Origin: Pirellulales bacterium
GTDB taxonomy: Bacteria > Planctomycetota > Planctomycetia > Pirellulales > JAICIG01
Assembly: GCA_025924495.1 (NCBI GenBank)
Contig: JAICIG010000520.1
Span: 1-5,009, forward strand
DNA: 5,009 bases
Reading direction: 5' to 3'
Both the position numbers and the translations under genes were made by a program. Every line of letters begins with the position of its first letter. Position 1 is the first letter of the stretch. The notes below the pieces were generated by a model. That model saw only the letters and a program-made list of their open reading frames with translations. It was not told the DNA's origin and made no database searches. This document shows, one piece after another, positions 1 to 5,009 of the stretch.

Positions 1-16
1 GCCGCCGCCGCGGCTC

Positions 17-39
17 AAAAATATTCACGCCGGAAGGCG
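17..39 (-). terminator. Weak intrinsic terminator candidate after the leftward PH-like gene
   Basis: Read on the minus strand, a short GC stem (CGCC, loop TTCC, GGCG, at 39-28) is followed by an AT-rich run ending in five T residues (21-17). It lies about 60 bp beyond the stop codon of the leftward gene at 102, so it could end that transcript. The stem is only 4 bp plus a possible G-U pair, and the T run does not follow directly, so the call is weak. The rest of 1-101 shows no gene. The GCC-rich first 14 bases may belong to a feature outside the window. Confidence 0.25.
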
Positions 40-101
40 CATCGATCGCCCGACATCCACAGTGCTGTCTTGAAGCAACGCACGCTAGCCTTCAGTGGGC
101 T

Positions 102-710
102 TCAGCGAGTCTCTTCCTGCGTGCGCCATTCGAATCCGCAGCGTTTTGCAGCTGTTGTCAGCGGTCCGGACAACAGCGAGACGCGCGGAATGGTGTTGAC
201 GTCGAACGCAAACTCTCGTCCATCGCATCGCACAACGCGATAAGACCGGCTGGTCTTGGTTGGCATCAGGTGCTTGGCAACGCCTTTGGCCAACGGCAAT
301 CTTTCGTGAAGCACGGTTTCTTCGACGAGCTGAATTTCGTCCCAAGCGAATACGACGCGTTCTCCGCGCTGGCTGAAATAGAATCCTTCCGGGCACACGT
401 AAAGGCAGAACGAGAACAACGACCAGATTCGACGAAAAAGCAGAATACCGCCGATCACAAGTGCGATGCTGACGGCGAAGAGAAGCGCAGCGGCCGCCCA
501 ACTCATGTTGCGTTCGTGAAAAATCGGCAGGCGGAAGCCGCTTCTCTTGAGCTCGCGGATTGGCAGCCAGTTAATCGCCGCTCCCCCGCCGACCAGCAAT
601 GCCGACAGGATCAACCCGGCAATCTGGTTCGCCATGGCAGGTTTTTGTTGGTAGATCGGCTTGCCAAGCGACTCGACAGTACGTGACGAAGGGCGGGTTG
701 CCGTGGTCAT
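102..710 (-). CDS. Two-helix membrane protein with PH-like C-terminal domain (hypothetical)
   Basis: This gene encodes 202 residues, starting at the ATG at 710-708 and ending at TGA. The sequence shows a polar N-terminus (1-25), a first hydrophobic helix at about 27-49, a short basic loop, a second helix at about 70-92, then a soluble half at about 96-195. The soluble half reads as alternating strands (LYVCPEGFYFSQRGERVVFAWDEIQLVEE) and ends with a helix (SLLSGPLTTAAKRCGFEW). A 'Gly-aromatic ... W-D-E-I' strand pattern with a closing amphipathic helix is typical of bacterial PH-like domains on membrane anchors, such as the DUF6585 type. That family match is made from memory and is tentative. 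The domain probably sits on the cytoplasmic face, which is inference. A second Met at residue 26, just before helix 1, is an alternative start. GGGG about 8 bases before the ATG is the only candidate ribosome site. The neighbour at 944 is divergent, so the gene appears to be transcribed alone within this window. Its role is unknown. Confidence 0.8.
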   Translation of the reverse strand: MTTATRPSSRTVESLGKPIYQQKPAMANQIAGLILSALLVGGGAAINWLPIRELKRSGFRLPIFHERNMSWAAAALLFAVSIALVIGGILLFRRIWSLFSFCLYVCPEGFYFSQRGERVVFAWDEIQLVEETVLHERLPLAKGVAKHLMPTKTSRSYRVVRCDGREFAFDVNTIPRVSLLSGPLTTAAKRCGFEWRTQEETR

Positions 711-751
711 TTTCTACCCCGGGATATTCAGAAGCGGCAGAGGCGTGCGCA

Positions 752-785
752 GCAATATAAATGGTTTAGTATTGCACCTGCAATA
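752..785. repeat. Three copies of a 6-bp element (GCAATA / TATTGC / GCAATA)
   Basis: GCAATA occurs at 752-757 and 780-785, with its exact inverse TATTGC at 770-775 between them. The middle copy can pair with the left copy (12-nt loop) or with the right copy (4-nt loop, ACCT), so the two hairpins exclude each other. The cluster sits in the divergent region between the genes starting at 710 (minus) and 944 (plus). It covers both boxes of the promoter candidate for the leftward gene. An operator for a dimeric regulator is the simplest reading. The repeats are seen directly and the regulatory role is inferred. Confidence 0.5.
754..783 (-). promoter_or_regulatory. Sigma70-like promoter candidate for the leftward PH-like gene
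   Basis: On the minus strand, TTGCAG (783-778; matches TTGACA at 3 of 6 positions) is followed after 18 bp by TATATT (759-754; 5 of 6 against TATAAT). This would place the transcription start about 35-40 bp before the ATG at 710. The -10 box is good and the -35 box is poor. Planctomycete promoters are not well characterised by consensus, so this is a candidate only. Both boxes overlap copies of the GCAATA element, which would suit repression by occlusion. Confidence 0.35.
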
Positions 786-943
786 AAGGCCCGTGCATTC
801 CTTTAGCCGCAGACGGGCACATCGCCGGAAGCTCATGCAAAGAGCGCACAAAATTCATAAAAAATCGCTTGCATACCGCCCGGCAACATCCAAAAATGCG
901 TGACGGCTACCCTTCCCGCCGCCTCGCTTCTTGGAAATGCACC

Positions 944-2425
944 ATGAAATCCTGCCGATTCATCGCAATTGTAGCGCTCGTTGCTATCTATTGGCCCTCG
1001 AATCAGGTCCGCGGCCAATTCGAGGAACTTGCGGCGCGCTTGCCAGACACGACCAATGCGTTAGCGCTCTTCAACGTCGACAAGATTGCTGCAGGCGACC
1101 GGGCGTTGAGCGCCGACTTGAAACAGGAATATGAAGAATCATTCCGCGCGGGCCGCGTCTTGCTGCCGCCCGGATCGAGCCGCTGCATCGCGGCTGCACA
1201 ACTCGATTTCGGCTCGATGCAACCGCTCTGGGAATTAACTCTCGTCGACTACAAACAAGAGCCGAACTTATCGCAGATTGCTCGGCAGCACGGCGGCCAA
1301 ATCGAAAGCATCTCCGGCGCGCCGAGCATCTCAATTCTCGCCGACCTGTATCTTGTGCAATGGGGCCCGAACCGTTTGGCCTCGCTTTCGCCTGTAGGTC
1401 GCCAGGAAGTCTCTCGGTGGATCAAGCGAACCGCGAGCAAGAAAGACGTGACGCTTTCACCTTACCTGGAAACCGCGTTGCACTATTCGCAGCAAGAGGC
1501 CGATATCATCCTGGCGATCGACCTCGAAGATGCGATCGACCCGGCGAGGATTCGCCAGAGCCTGACCGATTCGCCGACGCTTCGTAGTCGGAAGTTGGAT
1601 GCAAATCGCGTCGCCGAGGTGCTGACCCAGATTCAAGGATTAATGCTTGGCATCCGCTCGGGCAAGGAGACGCGCGGCAAACTGCGCGTCGATTTCCGCA
1701 GCGACGCTTCGCTGTTGGGAGATGCAGCCAAACCGCTGCTCTTGGAATTGCTATCGAAGACCGGCGCGATGATTAGCGATTTCAAGGACTGGACGGCGGT
1801 GGTTGACAAGCAGCGAATTACCTTAGAGGGCGTGCTGTCGCCGAGCGGAATGCGGCGCGTCACGAGTCTCGTGGAGCCGCAGTCCTTTGCCATGAACGCG
1901 ACTGGGGCTACTGGCGACGCGTCGGCGCGGGCCACGCCGAAGCCAGGAGAGGAAAAACGCGGCGACAAGGCCGCTAATACGTCAGAGCAGGCTCATGCTT
2001 CGAAACAATACTTCGGCTCGATTCAGGCGTTGCTTGACGACCTGAACGCCGATGTCAAAAGCGCCGTTACTATCGGCCAGGCCGGCGTCTGGATGCAGAA
2101 GTATGCCAAGCGAGTCGATCGATTGCCGGTGCTCAACGTCGACCCTGACGCATTGAACTATGGCGCCTATGTCAGCCAGCAGTTGCTGGCGGCATCTTCG
2201 GCGGTCAAGGGCATCGGCATTGAGTCGGGAAAGCGACGCTCGGCGGTCTGGGACTCGGGTTATAACTATTACGACCAATTCGTGGCCGCCCCCGCCCGGC
2301 GACAAGTCAACGCCGAGGCTCGAGCCGCCGGCGCCACGTCGGCGACCGACATTATGCAAGAGATCTATAAAGCCTCGGGCGACGTGCGCCGGACGCTGTC
2401 GCAGCGATACATGCTCGAGTTTTGA
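944..2425 (+). CDS. Large secreted protein of unknown function
   Basis: This gene encodes 493 residues from the ATG at 944. The frame is open back to a TTG at 869 and an ATG at 896, but only the 944 start puts a signal peptide at the N-terminus: MKSC followed by the hydrophobic run FIAIVALVAIYW, with likely cleavage near VRG|Q (residue 24/25). The mature protein begins with FEELAARLPDTTNALALFNVDKI, reminiscent of planctomycete and DUF3352-like secreted proteins that open with 'P-x-x-T-N-A-ϕ-ϕ-ϕ-ϕ-ϕ-V-D' (ϕ, hydrophobic). A large alpha/beta region runs to about residue 315. A charged, low-complexity Ala/Lys/Glu/Thr linker (about 318-354) follows. A second block (about 354-430, including DRLPVLNVDPDALNYGAYV and VKGIGIESG) resembles a tail seen in other planctomycete hypothetical proteins. 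There are no enzyme motifs or further membrane segments. It is probably periplasmic or envelope-associated. No strong Shine-Dalgarno precedes the start. The gene is flanked by non-coding DNA on both sides, so it is likely monocistronic. I do not recognise a function. Confidence 0.85.
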   Translation: MKSCRFIAIVALVAIYWPSNQVRGQFEELAARLPDTTNALALFNVDKIAAGDRALSADLKQEYEESFRAGRVLLPPGSSRCIAAAQLDFGSMQPLWELTLVDYKQEPNLSQIARQHGGQIESISGAPSISILADLYLVQWGPNRLASLSPVGRQEVSRWIKRTASKKDVTLSPYLETALHYSQQEADIILAIDLEDAIDPARIRQSLTDSPTLRSRKLDANRVAEVLTQIQGLMLGIRSGKETRGKLRVDFRSDASLLGDAAKPLLLELLSKTGAMISDFKDWTAVVDKQRITLEGVLSPSGMRRVTSLVEPQSFAMNATGATGDASARATPKPGEEKRGDKAANTSEQAHASKQYFGSIQALLDDLNADVKSAVTIGQAGVWMQKYAKRVDRLPVLNVDPDALNYGAYVSQQLLAASSAVKGIGIESGKRRSAVWDSGYNYYDQFVAAPARRQVNAEARAAGATSATDIMQEIYKASGDVRRTLSQRYMLEF

Positions 2426-2724
2426 TCGGCAGCAGCTCGATTCACGGTTTGCATGCCTCGCAGGCTGAGACGAATGGCGCCAAGTCCGAATATGCGCACC
2501 AGCCGGTGAATCGATTCGGCAGGTGCGCGCGTCCGTTTATCGAGTCCCTTCCTCGGGATGGAAATCACGACGATCGTCCGGTCCCCGACCATAAAGCGCC
2601 GTAGCTAGATCGCCTTGCAATCGCTCGAAGCCTCGGGCATGATGCCAAGCTGACGGGACCAGACGTTCTTGCGATTATATTCCGTGCGAGCTACGTATCG
2701 CGTCCGCGATTCGGGGCCGATCCT
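2426..2724. other. 299-bp non-coding stretch between two rightward genes
   Basis: No convincing gene lies here. Open frames on both strands (for example 2422-2604 plus and 2365-2592 minus) are short, lack recognisable protein features and run into the neighbouring coding end. The main structure is the hairpin at 2493-2529, described separately. A -10-like TATATT at 2676-2681 lies about 44 bp before the next start codon, but no acceptable -35 box stands at normal spacing; CTGACG at 2650-2655 would leave a 20-bp spacer. The region presumably holds the 3' end of the secreted-protein transcript and the promoter of the gene pair starting at 2725. Confidence 0.5.
2493..2529. repeat. GC-rich imperfect hairpin enclosing a 10-bp palindrome
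   Basis: GCGCACC (2494-2500) pairs with GGTGCGC (2522-2528). After one A-A mismatch, GCCG (2502-2505) pairs with CGGC (2517-2520). The top of the loop contains the perfect palindrome GAATCGATTC (2508-2517). A competing pairing, CCGAAT (2486-2491) with ATTCGG (2514-2519), is also possible. The hairpin starts about 68 bp after the stop of the secreted-protein gene. No T run follows on either strand, so it is not a canonical intrinsic terminator. It could protect the 3' end of the mRNA, be a T-less terminator, or be a protein-binding site. Confidence 0.5.
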
Positions 2725-3147
2725 ATGGGCCAGTTTCAATTCTCGCTGCGATTGTTGCTGGCGGCCGTCGCCGCTGTCGCAGTCACGGCGGCTGTGCTAA
2801 TCGCAGAGCCGACCTGGCAAGCTGGGCTCGCTCTGCTTTTCTTGTCGATGCTTTATCCCGCAGTGTTCCTCACGGGAGTGCTGACGGCAGACCGCACTCG
2901 AAGGGCGATTTGCATCGGAGCGTTGATCCCCGCCCTCGTTTCGCTGACGTTGGTTGTCGCTCATGTATCGGCGCATCTCTTCAAGTTCCGGATCTATTCG
3001 AGTGAAATTGAATACCTCCAATCGCTGCTTCCCGAAGTGGCGCGCCGTTATCGATTGATTGCCTGCACATTTTGGGCATCGATGCCGTTGTTCGGCGCCG
3101 CATGCGGCCTGCTAGAGCGGATTTTCCTTAGTTCGGGGCGAAGCTGA
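2725..3147 (+). CDS. Small four-helix membrane protein with planctomycete FSLR N-terminus
   Basis: This gene encodes 140 residues from the ATG at 2725. It opens MGQFQFSLRLLL, the 'FSLR' segment common at the start of small planctomycete membrane proteins. Four hydrophobic segments are visible, at about 8-27, 32-54, 61-82 and 109-130, joined by short loops. The longest loop (about 83-108, FKFRIYSSEIEYLQSLLPEVARRYR) is polar and charged. No catalytic or ligand-binding motif is apparent. GGGG about 9 bases upstream is a weak ribosome-site candidate. The stop codon overlaps the start of the next gene by one base (TGATG), so the two are probably co-transcribed and translationally coupled. The shared FSLR opening suggests that they are related in membrane targeting or work together, which is inference. 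Function is unknown. Confidence 0.8.
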   Translation: MGQFQFSLRLLLAAVAAVAVTAAVLIAEPTWQAGLALLFLSMLYPAVFLTGVLTADRTRRAICIGALIPALVSLTLVVAHVSAHLFKFRIYSSEIEYLQSLLPEVARRYRLIACTFWASMPLFGAACGLLERIFLSSGRS

Positions 3148-3731
3148 TGATAACACGTCGCCGTTGGCTAGCATTCAGCCTGCGAAGCCTCTTCGTCGTG
3201 CTCACCGGTTTCGCGGTCTGGTTGGGGATTGCGGTCAACAGAGCACGAGATCAAAGAGAAGCGGCGAGGGCAATCAGAGCGATCGGGGGCGGCGTGCATT
3301 ATGAATGGGAGCCCGGTTCGAACTATCGCAGCTTCGACGCCCAGACGTTGCAACAGGTGAGATGGGGAAAACACTTTTGCGACCGTCACTGGCTCGGCCG
3401 GTTCGTCGGCGACGACCTGGTTCATAACATCGATAGCGTTGTCTTGCGCGGGAGCAAAAGCAAACTGCGGCGGAAGCCGGGCACAAACGTCGTCTATGCA
3501 GATTACGAAACGACCGTGCCACGGATCGACCTCGATTGGCATGTGACGCAGATCATCCCCCACCTCCAGCGTTTGCCCAGGCTTTCGCAGGTGCTCATTG
3601 AAGTTTCTCCTGCGAAAGACGCACCGCAGTTTAGTGACGCGGCCTTGCATGAACTTCGCAGAGCTTTGCCGAGGTGTCAGATCAAGCGGGTGGTTCCGAA
3701 GCTGGAAGTTTCCCGATCTGAACCTGAATGA
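3147..3731 (+). CDS. FSLR membrane-anchored protein with LRR-like C-terminal tail (hypothetical)
   Basis: This gene encodes 194 residues from the ATG at 3147, which overlaps the preceding TGA by one base. The N-terminus is the planctomycete pattern: basic RRRW, FSLRSLF, one transmembrane helix (about 12-30, ending WLGIAV), then NRARDQREAARAIRAIGG and HYEW. In related planctomycete proteins this opening leads into leucine-rich repeats. Here only a short repeat-like region remains: LQRLPRLSQVLIEVSP (about 140-155) and FSDAALHELRRALPRCQIKRV (about 162-182). The latter resembles the usual last repeat and cap ('D-x-x-L-x-x-L-x-x-A-L-P-x-C-x-I'). The middle (about 55-130) is specific to this protein and has no motif I recognise. 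A single-pass protein with its soluble domain outside the cytoplasm is likely by the positive-inside rule, given the basic N-terminus, although NRAR after the helix blurs this. It forms a coupled pair with the gene before it. Its function is unknown; a protein-binding role is a guess from the repeat-like tail. Confidence 0.85.
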   Translation: MITRRRWLAFSLRSLFVVLTGFAVWLGIAVNRARDQREAARAIRAIGGGVHYEWEPGSNYRSFDAQTLQQVRWGKHFCDRHWLGRFVGDDLVHNIDSVVLRGSKSKLRRKPGTNVVYADYETTVPRIDLDWHVTQIIPHLQRLPRLSQVLIEVSPAKDAPQFSDAALHELRRALPRCQIKRVVPKLEVSRSEPE

Positions 3732-3732
3732 T

Positions 3733-3772
3733 CGCCGTGCTCGCCTGACGGCGAGAATCTGGCGAGTTCTGT
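3733..3772 (+). terminator. Possible terminator of the rightward gene pair, with overlapping inverted repeats
   Basis: Just after the stop codon at 3731 there are overlapping inverted repeats: CGCCGT (3733-3738) with ACGGCG (3748-3753), and CTCGCC (3740-3745) with GGCGAG (3750-3755, loop TGAC). A second GGCGAG at 3761-3766 is followed by TTCTGTT. The stem-loops are GC-rich, but no clean T run follows the tightest one. Termination here is therefore plausible but unproven. Confidence 0.35.
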
Positions 3773-3782
3773 TCCGCAACCA

Positions 3783-3822
3783 ACAAAAACGCCCCTGGCG
3801 ACGAACGGCCACCAGGGGCGTT
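3783..3822 (-). terminator. Strong intrinsic terminator of the TROVE gene
   Basis: On the minus strand, a perfect 11-bp stem (AACGCCCCTGG at 3822-3812 with CCAGGGGCGTT at 3798-3788, loop of 13 nt) runs straight into TTT, G, TT (3787-3782). It lies 16 bp beyond the TROVE stop codon. On the plus strand only two T residues follow the stem, so it mainly acts on the leftward transcript. In the short convergent gap it also separates this gene from the rightward gene pair. Confidence 0.85.
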
Positions 3823-3838
3823 AGTGCAAAACAAAGAA

Positions 3839-5009
3839 CTACAACTCAACGGCTTCGACCTCGGCCACGAATCGGCCAGCATCGCTGGCGAGGAACGAGG
3901 CGACGACGCTGAACACGGCGTCGCTGAAGCCGCCAATGTTCAAGATGTCGGCGCGGTCGGGCGCCTGACTGGTCGTGTAAGGCTGCAAGTCAATGCAGAT
4001 CAGCTTGGGGCCGATCATTGCCGCGCCTTGCAGCCGCAGTTGGTTCTTTACGAACTGCTGCCACTCGGTCATTACGCCCGTCGAACCGTTCAATCCGGCG
4101 GCGAACCGGCGTCCGCCGCAGACCCAGCTCTCGGTGTCGCTCACTAGCACGACGCCCGCGAACTTGCGATCGCGGTACTTCGTGTTCGCCTCGTTAAGCG
4201 GCAGCGAGCAATCGGTGCCGCCCCCGCCATACTTCGCCAGCCTCTCGGCCAGGCTCAAAATCGTATCCTGCGGATCGAGCTTCGCCTGGTAGGCTCGCGT
4301 ATCGAACGGCACGACGATGCTGTCCGGGTTACGGCGCAGGATCGCCGCGGCAAACAAGGCCGCCACGTCCACGCACCGCAGCTTGCTCGTCGCTCCGCGG
4401 CCGCGATAACCCGTCACCGGGCTCTGCATCGAGCCCGACGTGTCGAGACCGATCACGACCGGCCCCGGCAACTCCGGCACGTTGCCACAAGCAATCTCGG
4501 CCGCCTGGTGCAGCGCGGCCTTGATCTTCTGCGGTACGTTGCCGCCGGCGTTCAGGTAAGCCGCCAGATACTGGTAGGGGAACTGGCGCGAGCGGCGGAT
4601 TTCGTCGGCATCCGCAATGCGGCCGGCCACGTAGTCCGCCATCTCGCGGTCTTCAAGAACCTCGTGACGCGCGAGCGTGTTGAGGTTCATCCGCAGCGCC
4701 TGCGGTCCCATCTGCCGGGCGATCGCCTTCCAGACGAGCGGTCCGCGCGCCGCGTCGGCCAGCAAGTCCCAGCGCGCGCTCAGCCGCGCCAAGATGCCCG
4801 CCTGCAGTTCCGGCGTCTCGGCCTGGCGATATGCCGCCAAGCGCTCGACCTGCTCCGGCAGGTCGCCTTCGGTCGCCGGCGCCCACTTCTCGACCGGCTT
4901 GTCGGTCAGCCAGCCGAACAGTGCACGTCGCGCGTTGTCCTTCGGCGTCGGCCGGGCCAGTCGCAGGACGTCGCGCAGGCTCGGATCGTTGCCGATCGAC
5001 GCCGACAGC
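3839..5009 (-). CDS. TROVE-vWA domain protein, Ro60/Rsr homologue (5' end outside window)
   Basis: The last 389 residues are visible; the start lies beyond 5009. The frame is open to the window edge, continuing upstream of the TTG at 4840 with a typical TROVE stretch ([31 protein letters not shown]). The helical TROVE part covers about visible residues 1-180 (including [12 protein letters not shown] and [12 protein letters not shown]). A vWA domain (about 183-375) follows. Its metal site looks complete: DTSGS (D189, S191, S193; D codon at 4444-4442), T265 in GGGGTD, and D291 in SDTESW. The C-terminal part contains [29 protein letters not shown], a conserved block of bacterial members. In this family the TROVE ring binds misfolded RNA ends in its hole and Y RNAs on its outer surface. 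Deinococcus Rsr works with PNPase in RNA degradation and with exonucleases in rRNA maturation. The protein is expected to be cytoplasmic. It ends 16 bp before a strong terminator. Members are usually about 500 residues long, so roughly the first 100-150 residues are missing. The family call is confident; the RNA partner is not seen. Confidence 0.95.
   Translation of the reverse strand, partial: LSASIGNDPSLRDVLRLARPTPKDNARRALFGWLTDKPVEKWAPATEGDLPEQVERLAAYRQAETPELQAGILARLSARWDLLADAARGPLVWKAIARQMGPQALRMNLNTLARHEVLEDREMADYVAGRIADADEIRRSRQFPYQYLAAYLNAGGNVPQKIKAALHQAAEIACGNVPELPGPVVIGLDTSGSMQSPVTGYRGRGATSKLRCVDVAALFAAAILRRNPDSIVVPFDTRAYQAKLDPQDTILSLAERLAKYGGGGTDCSLPLNEANTKYRDRKFAGVVLVSDTESWVCGGRRFAAGLNGSTGVMTEWQQFVKNQLRLQGAAMIGPKLICIDLQPYTTSQAPDRADILNIGGFSDAVFSVVASFLASDAGRFVAEVEAVEL

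Noticed and set aside
270..686. Plus-strand open frame of 138 codons opposite the PH-like membrane gene
   Set aside because: The minus-strand product has two clean transmembrane helices and a domain-like pattern. The plus-strand product is low-complexity and charged, as expected of a shadow frame.
869..943. N-terminal extension of the secreted-protein gene to the TTG at 869 or the ATG at 896
   Set aside because: The extension is polar and basic and would bury the signal peptide about 16-25 residues inside the protein. The ATG at 944 gives a standard signal sequence.
2365..2592. Minus-strand open frame of 75 codons in the 2426-2724 gap
   Set aside because: It overlaps the end of the secreted-protein gene antisense, shows no domain or hydrophobic pattern, and has no ribosome site or promoter I can point to.
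3315..3323. GGTTCGAAC, resembling the T-loop of a tRNA or tRNA-like Y RNA
   Set aside because: It lies inside the second FSLR coding region, where it encodes part of PGSNYR. No matching acceptor or D-arm pairing is seen around it.
3168..3812. Long minus-strand open frame (214 codons) opposite the second FSLR gene
   Set aside because: It is antisense to a gene with a clear family signature, its translation is Arg-rich without domain features, and it runs through the minus-strand terminator stem.
4653..4886. Alternative minus-strand frame and the TTG at 4840 as possible starts for the TROVE gene
   Set aside because: The TROVE frame stays open and family-like upstream to the window edge, so the TTG at 4840 is an internal Leu codon. 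The 4653-4886 frame is a Gly/Ala/Arg-rich shadow of it.

Overview
The window looks like a stretch of a planctomycete chromosome, probably from the Pirellulales or a relative. I base this on two small membrane proteins that open with the 'FSLR' segment followed by a hydrophobic helix, a signature I associate with planctomycete proteins. One of them carries the wider form RRWLAFSLRSLF...WLGIAVNRARDQREA..AI...GG.V.YEW. GC-rich sequence, weak or absent Shine-Dalgarno sites and many lineage-specific hypothetical proteins fit the same picture. The assignment is inferred from protein style, not from a marker gene.

Layout, left to right. Positions 1-101 hold no gene, only a weak terminator candidate. 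A leftward gene (102-710) encodes a two-helix membrane protein with a PH-like C-terminal half. A 233-bp divergent intergenic region (711-943) contains a sigma70-like promoter candidate for that gene, overlapped by three copies of a 6-bp element. A rightward gene (944-2425) encodes a large secreted protein of unknown function. A 299-bp non-coding stretch (2426-2724) holds a GC-rich hairpin enclosing a perfect 10-bp palindrome. Two rightward genes follow (2725-3147 and 3147-3731). They overlap by one base (TGATG) and encode small membrane proteins, the second ending in a leucine-rich-repeat-like tail. They converge on a leftward gene (3839 to beyond 5009) that encodes a TROVE-vWA protein, the bacterial counterpart of the Ro60/Rsr RNA-binding ring. 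A strong intrinsic terminator for that gene lies at 3783-3822.

The only product with a well-supported function is the Ro60-like protein. Bacterial relatives bind tRNA-like Y RNAs and work with exoribonucleases such as PNPase in RNA quality control or stress-associated RNA decay. No Y RNA gene is recognisable in this window, and the region upstream of the TROVE gene, where one might lie, is outside it. The remaining genes are hypothetical membrane or envelope proteins with no evident link to it. I see no mobile element, CRISPR array, tRNA or rRNA, and no clear evidence for a new multi-gene system.
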